Positions 42,001-54,000 of a stretch of 64,000 nt of DNA are shown here, in pieces. The translations under genes were made by a program, and so were the position numbers. The stretch lies in contig NMRA01000360.1 of the NCBI GenBank assembly GCA_002633005.1, forward strand, positions 256,758 through 320,757, read 5' to 3'. Within the stretch, counting starts at the first letter, position 1; each line of letters opens with the position of its first letter. This DNA comes from Phoronis australis (taxonomy: Eukaryota > Phoronida > Phoronidae). Under the pieces are notes generated by a model. The model ran no database searches and was not told the DNA's origin. It saw only the letters and a program-made list of their open reading frames with translations.

Positions 42001-45000
42001 GGTAAAACATATTGTTTGTTAGTCAACATTACGCAAGGGGGCGGAGCTTGTGATAGGTCAATTTGTGGTAGTAGTGGGCTCAGAGCAATACGCTTAACGT
42101 ATTGTAGGAACCAAATTTACAGGTATTACAGTTCAAGATGTTCAGTCTATTGATTAGAAAAGAATAGCTTCAATTTTTTTTCAGCACGAACAATACCACT
42201 TGATCTAATCTCATTTTCTCCCCATGATAAAAGCATTCATTCAGCCTCTGTGGTCTGTTTCGTGAAAGTGGCCTAGGACTTAAGGCAAAAATTTGGTCTG
42301 ACGCTCCCATTTCACAATTGGTGAATAAAGGTTTTGCCAAGTAGTTATGAGCACTTCACAGTCTAGAAATGATCTACAGAAATTCTATCAGTAACTAGCC
42401 GTTACGTGTATATAGTCAGAGACTGCACTTTTGCTCAAGTGAGATTCAATTATTAGAAATGTAGTTAGGTGGAGCCTAAGAGAAGATGGCTGTCGTAAAT
42501 TTTAAGTCTATAAGTTACTTTTCATGAAACAGACCCTGGTGACGTCTTCGGCTGACTATGATAATCTTCGGCTGACTATGATAATTTTTCAGCATTTATG
42601 AAACATTGTTGAGTCTGTTCTAACTCGCACAGTGTGTCAGAATGATGTTTGGTGTCAGGGGTCTGTTTCTTGAAAAACGACTTAATATTTGGTCTCACGC
42701 TCCACGTCACAATTACTGAATAAAAGTTTAGCTGTGAAATTTTTAGCACATTACAGCCTAGACATAATTTGTGACTAGAAGTTATGGGTGTATTCTCTAG
42801 TACTTTGTACTTATGCTGAGATGAGTTTTTAACTATTTTTCAGAAATTAGATGCGAAAAATTATTTATCACGGCGCTGGTAAATTTATTTTACGATAAAT
42901 TCCAGAAGTAATGATTTATATTTTTTTGCATATAATTACTCACATCAATGAATAAAAATGTCCGTCTAACCTTTCTGAAATAATTAGTGGAGAGTAAGAT
43001 CAAATTTCTGACCTAAGTTTCAAGTCACTTTTTTATAAAACAAACCCCTGGTTTATGACTTTTTGCAGGAGCTACGAGCCATGGAACACCTGAGCCGACC
43101 GACTCTAACCCACAAAGCATCAACGTTTGGTCAAGACACCAATCTGAGCGACAGTGCCCAGCTCAAGTCAGAGTACATGGTTTTGAAAAGAAAGTATGAA
43201 CGTTTGGAGCAGAAGGAGAGGAGACTTCAGGTTACTATTCAGTTCATGTAGCTTTAAACACAAAGTTGGCGATTGGTCCTCGTTGCATTTAGATTTTTGT
43301 GTGGAAGGTGTTGGGGTGAAATACAAAATCTGGGGCCATATTACATTTCCAAAAGCTGCATCTGAACTAATCAAGGATGAACTGATATAATTTAAAAAAC
43401 ATCCAAGTATGCTCTGCATGATGTCATTAAAATATGCATTATCAATGTTATATAGCCAACATGGATTCTGAATTCAACAAGAAAGAACGCGATCTGTGAA
43501 TGACTTTTTTACTGCTTTACATTATGTTGGTGGAAGCTGTCACTTGGGCGTGGCACAAAATTTCTAGAAATCTAAATTTGTGTGTCCCTGAGGGTACACT
43601 TCCTCCATAGAAAATACGCCAGTTGATAACATTGGTGTGGAAAGCTTCTTTGTCGCGTGTTTCCAGGGGTGTTGTGCGGCTAGGTTTTGAAAAATAACCT
43701 TTGTTGTTTTATGGAGATGGATGGGGACTCTCGGTGTTTTAAAAGTTTTGCCGGTTTTGTTTGAATTATGTTTTTTGATGAGCACGACCTTTAGCAGGAC
43801 TACACAGAATTTGTGTGGTGTCGGAAGTATGTAATACTGTCAGGTAGTCCACAGATATGTGACGTATATGGAGTACAGGACATTTTGGGTGTCAGTTGAA
43901 GTTGTATTTATTGTAGAGGAAGTGGAGGAAATTTTTAATTAATGTTCAGAAACTAATTGAGTATGCATGGGTCAGTGTGTCTTGAATTCAAAACTGTTTT
44001 CTAGGAAATGTGCGAATCATGGGGTAGCAAACCGGCCAATGAGCAAGTCTTTGATGACTTCTACCGCCAGGTGTCAGCACTGGCCAAGAGCAGCGGTGTG
44101 CGATTGAAAACGCGTGTTCGAATGTTATCTCAGGTAGTGTTTACACCATCGTTGTCACATGACCATTTTCTGTACTAATACTCCCATACTCCCATGTTGT
44201 AGGAAATCTGTACACAGTGGGCTGCTAAACCAGCAGACCAAAAGCAGTTTGAGCCCTTCTACAGGGCGATATCTGCAGTCGCTAACAGCACTGGCACCCG
44301 TCTCAAAACTCGTGTGCACATGCTCAATCAGGTACAAGCCATACGCATGCGTGTGTGTGTATTTGTGTTTGTGTGTATGTGTGTGTGTGTGTGTGCTACA
44401 ACAAGAGTTATCTCTTTCTAGTTAGGCCCACGTGGTGTGTCTCTTTCTGATGATTGTGTGATTGAGTCTGTGGTCAAGGTCCAAATGCTGAAAATCAAAT
44501 AAATGCACTTTTTAGACTTACTAATATGGGTCGAGCTAACAAGTACTGTCAAACCATCGTTAGCAAAGTGTTGACGGACCATATTTGAAACGGCTATGAT
44601 GTGACAACAACATTCAAAGGACAAACCTCTTAAACATACAAATTCTAATGCACCCTACCTACTGAATACCCAGTAAACTGTGGGTCTCGAGTTTATAGTT
44701 TAGAAAAGAAACGGTCGGCACCAAAAACCAGGCACGTCACACACATCAGACATTTTTGAAAATTGATGTACATGTCAGTTTATTTGCTAAGCTGAGAGAA
44801 TACATTTCCGTGAGCAATATTGCAAACTGATCCACATACCTTGTGGGTTTCTCTTACTCATGGCTTGGAGCACCGCAAGCCCTCGAGTTTGTGAGCAAAA
44901 ATTAATGTTTCAAGAGGAACAGGCATTATTTTTTAATGCTGTTAGCACCTTGTTACAATGGTCCGTTTCCTTCTCACAATAAGATACTACATGTATCTGT

Positions 45001-48000
45001 GCCCGGTTGCATGAACCAGTCCTAAATAGGGACTCTACTAAGTTCCCAAAATGTATTACTTATTTGTGGGCTTTTGAAAACACTGATTGTCCTTTCTTGT
45101 GCTGTTTTTGCCTCATTACCAAGTCATTTTTTTACTTTGATACAAATCGAGAGTGAACTGTACGCGGAATTCTCAATATTATTGTAAATAAGTAGAGATG
45201 TTTTCATGCAACACACCTAATTTAAGGACTAAGTCTCTTTAATTAAGGGTTCATATTTAAGTTGTATTATTAGAAAATGTATCATTAGTCAAAAAAGTGC
45301 TCATAATAAAGATAAAATGATAGGAAAATATAACATCTGTGAGTGAAGAGAGAAACAAATACACATAAGATTTAGGGTACTTAGTTGAGTCCCTATTTGG
45401 GACTTACTCCTGCAACCAGGCACTGAGACCTACACATTTTGACTTGACCATTGCTTGCTGTCTAGTTGTTAGTTGAAGACTGTGTTTTCACTCTTAAAAT
45501 TACTTTTCTGCCATGCTCTCGATATCTTTTAATTTCTATGATCTAAACTCGGCATTTGGCCCTTTATATTCTTGGAAAATGCACAAGGTTTTGTAACACA
45601 ATGGCGTGTCCTGCAAAAAAAGCATTTTGTATCTCCATCATGGAAGTTAAACTTTGCATTCCCGCCATGTTTTTGCAAGTGTTGATACAGTTGTGCAGTG
45701 TGTTACGACTTCCTCTACCCTCCCCTGCCCTACTGTTTGTTTCATTTTGTCACAATGTCCTGTTTTGTTGAGAAATTGTGACTGCTTGACTGTGCTTCTG
45801 CGTGTTAATTTCTGTGGAGTGTGAGATCAGACATGTTTAGTACTCAGTGTCTTGGGTATAGTGAGTTGTTAAGGGCATTCCATCTAAGTACTCTGACTTT
45901 GTTGAATGCCGACCTTTGGACCTTTGTCGGGTCTTGTGTATTGTTTTCAGATGAGCCGTGTTTGGAGTTGAGTGACAAGGAAGAGGTGTCGTCGCAAATA
46001 CCTCTTTTGATACGCGCATTTGACAATGGCTTATAAAAGAGGGCAAAATATTTTGTTTGTTGTTTATTCAACAGTAATTGTTGCTCTTATGTCATAGTTT
46101 GTTTGACTTTCTTGATTTATATTGGATAAGCGTTTCATGCACTTTTGCAATGATTCACAAATTAAAATACATTAAGTATTTATTGTGTATTAAGTAATAG
46201 TTTTGTTTGTTTGGTGAAAGTCTTTTAATTATGTATACATTAAAGCAGTTTGTTATGGATTGGGTTATGTAAAATTTATATTTTTATGCCAGAAGTATCT
46301 GATCATCGCTGATGAAAAGGCATCAGATTCTCACCTGGATCCTGTTCTGTAATCGCTTTATGATAAAATTTTGTTTAGGCTTAGGGGTCTGGTAATCCTT
46401 TGGAAAGGAGGGAATTTTCAAGTAAATGAATGCGAATTGAAGATTGTAACCAAGGTCGTTTACTTGTTTAAGGTTTGCTTATTCAGGGATTACTTATTCA
46501 AAGGTTTACTTGTGTGGTTTACTCGTTCAGAGGTTAAAGATGCTCTGTCTCATTAAAACCGTGAATAAGTAAATTTGTACCAAGCACCACCTAGTGACTT
46601 CCTGGAGAACTGTGTGTACAAGTATAATCAGGAAGAAATAATTTGTAAATAAATTGCGGTTTTAATGAAAATACTACAACTGATACACTTAAAAACAAGT
46701 GTCAGCATATAAAAAACCTTGTAATTCCAAATATTATGCAATCATTATTTGATAATAATAAAAACTGTGCCCCGTTTCATTAGGGTAACGATGAAATATT
46801 ACCATACTCATTTACATAAAAATAGTCTCATTTGGCGAGATTGTAATGGTAACTGGTTGTCAGATGGTGTCCGGCACTCTGGAGAACTCGGGGTTGTTTG
46901 TAAATTAGTACTTCATTTGCATATTCACAATTTAATGAGACTATGCATGTTTAACTCATTCAAAGGTTTACTCAGTTCAGCAATTTATTAACTAAGTGGT
47001 TTTACTCAAACAGAGGTTTACTCAATTAGGGATTTGCCCATTCCTGGGTGGGGGAATTACTCACTCAGGGATTACTCATTTAATAGTTTACGCATTTGGA
47101 GTTTGCTCATTTTAGAGGTTACTCATTCAGGGGTTTACTCAATTCAGATTTTACAGGTTTAATCATTTAGGATTTTGCTCATTTATAGGTTTACCCATTC
47201 AGGGATTTACTCTCAGAAATGTCTTATTCAACGGGTCCGTCATTCAGGGGTTTGCTTATTCAGAGGTTTACTCATTTCCGGGCTATCTCATTTCGTACTT
47301 CACTCATTTGAGGTTCATTAATTCATATGATCACTCATTCACCGTTCATAAAATAAAATAATTGCAAGCGATCTGTCACACATTGTGTCAGATGTGCGCA
47401 AGCCGCTCATGTGGGCCCATTCAGGGTTTACTTGTCCAGGGGTACTCGTTCAGGGATTTGATGTTACCATTGTAATGACAGGGAAGGGTTTCTGGTGAAA
47501 TTACTCACTTATTGAGAGATGTTGAAACTCCCTGAATCCCCCTATCATAGATTGTCCCAATGTCTGTGACCGGGAAGATTGTCTAAGTGTGTGTGTGTGG
47601 TTTGACATCCACATTTCTTCAGACATGGCATAAACCAACATGACTGTTGACATTTAACATTTTTGTTATTCCTCTTTTGCACAAATCAGTCTAGTGATAG
47701 TAGCGATAGTGACGAGGACCATGGTGCTTGGGAACCTCGGAGAAAAGTCGATATTCAGAGTTCTGCATTGGCACACTTAAGTCTCGCCGAGAGGATAAGA
47801 GTTTCTAAGGTTTTTAGCAAATTGTTTGGCAAAGATTTTGTAGAAGTTAACTTATTGTTCACGAAGTTTTTTTTTCACTGTGCCTGTCTGTGAGCTCTCC
47901 AGGTTCATCTTGGATGTCTTAAATTACGAATGGTTTACAAAAATTACAAAAGTCACTGAGTGATCAAGCAGCTATAATTTTGTGGGTTTTTTAAAGATTC

Positions 48001-51000
48001 TTTAATTTCTGAGAAAAACAATTTCTCAACTTATCAGCTCGTCATTTTCCCATTTTGTGAAGCATCATTGCTTGCTACCTTACTCACCAAAAAAATCAGA
48101 CAGGTTTGTTAGTATTTTTTACTGCAAGTACTTAGATTGTTACCTATTGTTCAACCAACCCAATAATGAAACAAAGTTTCTTAAAGTTGCTGGCTAATAA
48201 ATGTTAAAGGTTCTGGACCCCTGCAAATGTGGTGGCTAAAATTCAATTTAAAACAAAGATTTGTATGTTATAAATCGAAATGAATCGTAATCTTTCATTT
48301 GGGTACAAAAAATCCACGTCTGCATTCTCTATCAATAATGGTGGATCAGATTTCTCAGGCGACCCCAATTAATTTTTTCCCCGACTATTGTTAGATATGT
48401 GACTTGAGATTTTTTTGTTCCCTGATCAAAGATTTTGATTCATTCCAATGTATAACATATGAAAAGTTTGGTTTAATTTGACTTTGACGTCTTATTTACA
48501 AACTCAGGTCCATCAATTAGTATTATTTTGTAAATGAATAGACAAAACAAAATTTATTTCCTCCACATTGTGTCATAAATTAAAAGAATCTTTAAGGTAA
48601 TATTTCTGCCATTTTACAATATCTGGGCCATATTTATAAAGAACAAAGAAAGTGTGCTCTCTTGGTTTTTAAATTTTTTGTTCAACTTCCTCAAAATCTC
48701 TTATTTTGTTTGAGCCTTGTGAATTAGATTCTTTCACAGTGGCTTACTTGGTTTGTCGTCTGCAGACATCGTCTGCTCACAGGCAGGCACGTGTTTGCAT
48801 ACTTTTGCGTGTCTTGGGTGAAGGGTGTATACTTTGCCTGTTGTACTTTTAACTGTGAAGGACTGTGAATTTTAACAAGTGTTGCTTGAAGTGCAATGTG
48901 ATTAGTTGGATGCTTGCACCATTCACAAGCTTTATTTTGAACTGATGCCTTTTTTCTCAGTGATACAAAACTAACCATGGCACAAGAACAATAAATCAGT
49001 GCAGAAGCATGGAAAATTCGTCATAAACCTTCACCTTCTTCTATTGGTTTGCTAGTTACGGTAAAATCTCAACAATTCAGGACACAATCTGGCCAACAAG
49101 TGAAATTTTATGTTTTCATTTTCTTAATAAAAGATCAGTAGCACAAAATGAATGCCCAACACCATTTTAAAGGTCTATGTCGTAGCTACTTCCAGACAAT
49201 GTTTCCAGTAACTGTGGATATTCAAAACAATATTAGGAGCGCTTGAAAATGAAAGAAAACCAATTTTGGCAATTTTTGTCCGAAATTGGTTATATTTTAC
49301 CATATGTATCCATTGATGGGTTCTGTATGACTATCTTACTTGTAAGATCTCCAACTGCAGCCCATAAGCTCTTCAGTGGAGGCATCTACCAAAATGCATT
49401 GCGCTTCCAATACATTGAAATGTTTGTTCAAACTTTGTCAGTATTGGTCACCGCTAGGCTCATATTATGATTTTGAGTGGGTGTGAACTGTCCTCATCTT
49501 TGCGTATTTTCAGTCAGTCCTTGCTATTGTAGTTGTAGCCTCTCTGTCATTGTCTGCTTACCTGTGTGTGTGTCTGTCTGTTCTAGACATTTGTTTTATT
49601 GATTTTGTGTGAAGAATAGCAGTTTCCTTCAAGATGACTTTGTCTGTTTGTACTACATTGTTAAATACGTTAACGTGTTTTGATCACTCACTGGCTAACA
49701 TTTTGTCTAACTCCCTATGGCAAAATTCTGATTGCTATGTGAAACAGCATTTTTGAAGCTGTTGTTTTGCTGATCAGCTTTTTAGAACTATGGGTTGAAA
49801 AGAGAGTTAGTTGATTGAACTCACCAAGCACTATGTAAATGTTTGTTAACTTTGTAGGTTATACAAGGACAAAAAGCTGTCCGCGAAAGAAGTGAGGACC
49901 CAGAAGTAAGCGTTGCCCAATGTTGTTCTTTTAGACAGCGAAACATGTGTCCTTTTTCGAGACTGCCACAAATGAACATGCGGGGAGAGTCCATCCCAGT
50001 TGCGAAATCTGTCCGATTCAGCGTTGCTTCAAAATTTCAGCTCAGTCAAACAAACCCTCCGTGCTTGAATCGCTTGCAAAATTGCATAGAGTTTAGAAAT
50101 TACAATTCCTTACTTCAATGTCTCACTAACAGAGTGTGCACGCAAGCTGACCATCCTCAGTTGGCAACTGTAATACCCGCGCACAGAGTTGATCCCCTTG
50201 TGTTTGCTTGTGGCTCAAGTTTTTACCCAGTGAATTGATCAGCGTAAGTGGCACATTTCCTATCTTAGGGGCTGGTCTGTGCCATCATGCCCTCTCCAAA
50301 TGTCTCCACCATCGCCATCTCTGCCGCTGTTTCGTCGCTTCTTTTAAATCGATGTCTAATTTTTCAGTCAGGTAAAGAGGACGACACTGTTAGTCTTTAC
50401 GTTTTTGGCGAGGAGGAGGACCGACTTGCGCAAGAAGCCCAACAAAACGGGGGTGTTGTTAATTTCGACCAGGTGGCTCCCCACGTTGCATCCAGCGTGC
50501 CACATGTAAGAACTCGATACGTCACAAGTGCCATGGAATTCCCTGTAGTAATCTTTGTCCCGTGCTTTTCGCTTCGTTTGTCCGGTTGTGCTGATTGACT
50601 GTATTATGTTTTGTTTTAAATGCATGTCTCCTTTTGTTCAAAAGGTGGAGCTTCCCTTTGACCATTGTTGTCAACCAATCACTGTTGCTGACACATACCA
50701 CTACTAAATGCATGTTAGTCATGTATAAAAAACATTTCTGCTTCTTAAGTGATTGATTATGCACAGCGGTGTGTGCTTTCTTTTTTGTGGGGGGACAGTT
50801 TCTTCAAGCCTACACTATGAGAACTGATGCACTGTCAACCTCTAAGGAATATCACATTATTAGATATTAAATTCCCAAGCTATTTTTAAAAAAATCTCAA
50901 TTTTGTGGGAGGTTGTTTTAGATTTTTTATGTTGGGGTAAGGCTGCTTGGTCCACTTGATGCACTATGTGATTGGAATGGAACAGAACGGTTTGTCTGGT

Positions 51001-54000
51001 CCAGCTTGATCAGTTGCGCTGCATGTGATTTACTGAGTTTTGAAGTGGGCAAATTTTACTTGAACTACCTTGCTTTCTGCAGTGGCTTTAGTTTGTATTC
51101 TCATAAAAGTCCTATCGTTTTTTTGTTCTCAAGTGGCAGTAGGTAAGAGGTTGTGTTGGCAAGTCAGTGGGGTTTGACTTTAACCCAGCCTTAGGGCTTG
51201 CCTCCCTGACCTCAGTTTTCCTGTGTTCATGCCTTGTTCTTGTATTTGTATGTTTTCGTTAAAATTTCTGGTGTTTTGATCGGACCAGATATTCAAGATG
51301 TGTTTTATTTGTTGACAAATCTACTGTTATCTTCATGTTTTTGTGAAATTATTTCAAACATCTTGATTTTCATTTACTTGATTCTTGAAATCTTGTTTTT
51401 TTCTTATGGTGCGTTTATCACAGCTCAGCCTCACAAACGAATTTCACGCTTTTGGCTTCATCCTCAAAGGTTTGGGGTTGCTTTTTGCATTTAGCTATTG
51501 CCGACTAACGACTGCTTCAAAGCATGAGATTGCAGCCACTGCACTCTGGTCCTCTCATAACCATAGCACTCGCGGACCTCTGGTAACCATAGCACTCACG
51601 GACCTCTGGTAACCATAGCACTTGTAGTATTGTAGTTTACAACATGTGAGCGTGTCTTTTTATAGTCAGAAGCTTGTTTCAATCACATTCATTGTCTTCT
51701 GTGCCTTGCCTCCAACTAACAAATGTCGGATCTACTGAGTTGATTATTCAATACGAAGCTTCTGCTCGTATGCTTCCAATGTTTCGGTATTCGCATGCTT
51801 ACGCCAGTGGTGTCGATTGTACATTCTGTCAGTCAACGCAATGCATAAATGTTGGCCGACGAATGTTTTGCACATGACTCTACTCATCTAGTATTTTTCT
51901 ATCACGTATGTCTCCTTCATAAGGTACAGATCATGTCCAATATTTGAATTAGACATCCAGAAATTGAAGTCGCTTTAAGGTAAAATCTCACCAATTTAGG
52001 ACACAGTAATATGTTGGAAAAATATAGTTATGTTTATATTCATTTTGTGCACCCAGCTATACGTGTTTGGGTGCACATTGCCATGAAATCTCTGTCTGGG
52101 CGTCGGTGTCCGCTGCTTTATCTCCAAGAGAGGATCTTCATCAAAAATTGGCAGTTGTGTTCCATGGAAACGACGATTTTCTGTGTATCCGACTACCGTT
52201 GTGCCCCCTTGGGGCAGTTGTAATATTTTACGTTTGCCTCCGCTTCCTATTGGTGATTTGTTTACTCCAAAGCTGTGTTACCTAAACCTCTTGCAGGATC
52301 TTTGTGAAATTTGTGAAATGTTTTTCTGAGAATGTGGCAACGAATTTGACGTATTCTGTGCCACGTGGTGGCCATTTTTGTTATACTGTACTCGTCCGGG
52401 TTACGGCCCATGCTCGGCTTACCGCCCATCCCCTGTGTTTTAGATTCCCAATTTATGCGCCCTGGACGGTAACGCGGACGAGTACGGTACTTGTAAATAT
52501 TCCTGGAAACAGCGTTTGTAGTGCAGTAGTGGACGCATTTCAACGCTTCATTGAATTGCTCTTGTTCATAAAAGACAAGTCGCACCATGTTATAGCTTCT
52601 GTAGTTATTCACAACTATGTTCTTTGAAACTGAAAAGTGCCAAATTTTTCAAATTAAGTTATTTTGGGCCAAATTATTTACAAGGCCATTTCGACTAACA
52701 AAAGTCTGAAAACTGACTTGAGCTTTCATTTTATATATACCTTTGAGCCTTGACTGGTCGTGCATATATAAATAACTTAATTTGAAAAATTTGGCACTTT
52801 TCAGTTTCAAAGAACATAGTTGTGAATAACAATAAACTACTGAAAAAACGCACTAAAATCGACTGGTGACCGTCACGTTTGTTCCTTGCTCAGGTGAAGA
52901 ATGTTTTCCTAACTATGGAAGAACTGACGGTTAGTTCTTCAGGCGAAGCTCATAAAATTTCAGTTAACGCTGTGTCCTAAAACTTACGTGCTCGGTCTGA
53001 AGAAATGAGCTGCCAGTCCCCTCCCCCTTCCCCCAAACCAAAACCTGTTTTGACAGAAAGTACCGGTTTAATGCTCCTTTAATAGTATGAAATAGTGAAA
53101 GGCATTGTAGGACCTTGTCCACTTTTCTATACATCTACAGACCATAGAAATAAAACCTATCAAAATATGTGTTTTCTGATTTGATTTTCAAATTTATACC
53201 AATCTGTCTTCGATTGGGTCACGTGGCCATTTTGTAAAATTGGGCGAAAATGCAAAGGCACATTCATAGCAAAGCCACAGTGTCAATAGCATGACGAAAT
53301 TCATTTGGCAGATGCCCAAAGAGTTTGAAGAGATCATTTCGTTTTAAGCAACTGCGTTTTTTTTCATAAAACTCATAGAAGTTCTATTTTTGCTAGCCCC
53401 TCATGCAAAAGTGGAACATTAAAAAATGTTCTAACCACGTTGTGATGAACAGAGCACATGAGGTGGCATGTGAGAGTTTGTGTGAATCTGATCAACCATT
53501 TCTGAGCTATGACGTCTTGGAAGTTAGCCAAATTTGATCATTTTTCTAGGGCCCTGCGTAAACTTAAAATGGACGTGTGTGATATGCCGACTTCAAACAA
53601 GACATTAACGTGTTTTCTGGGTTGAACTAAGAACTGGGTTCGAACTCAGAGTTTGCCAATGTCTTAGGACAATTACGAATGTTTTTTTACCACCGCTGTC
53701 CAAATTGTTGCGTGCAAAAGATAGTAAATCAGTTTTTATGCACCGACATGTTATCTGGATTCATGTTGTTGTCATCCTGTCAGTTTTTTTCCGGATATCT
53801 TGAAAATTAGTTATGAGGTTTGACACAATGGTGTAAAGCATCACTGGGACAGTGTGCGCCACTTTTCAATCTGGCCCGCCCCCAGGGTCGGGGCTTTTTC
53901 GGTATTTTTGGGTAAATGCGTTCCCAGATGTCTAGCCGAACCGATTGACAGATTTCATCAAAACTTGACTTACGAGGGTTATGTGGCGACAATGCGCCCG

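Larger units (their letters stand above)
44332..47689 (+). other. Intron after the duplicated exon pair (3.4 kb)
   Basis: It holds the GT microsatellite, the 425-bp MITE and a TTTACTCATTCAGG minisatellite. The open frame at 45821-46036 ends in a plausible 3' acceptor (GTTTTCAG at 45948) but is out of phase with exon 24 and gives an immediate stop in the kinesin frame. No further kinesin exon was found. Confidence 0.65.

Noticed and set aside
45949-46036. Possible alternative terminal exon after GTTTTCAG ([15 protein letters not shown]...)
   Set aside because: The open reading is out of phase with exon 24; in the kinesin frame it stops after six residues.
52262-52612. 116-codon open frame on the - strand
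   Set aside because: It lies across a repeat copy and a nested MITE; no protein family recognised.
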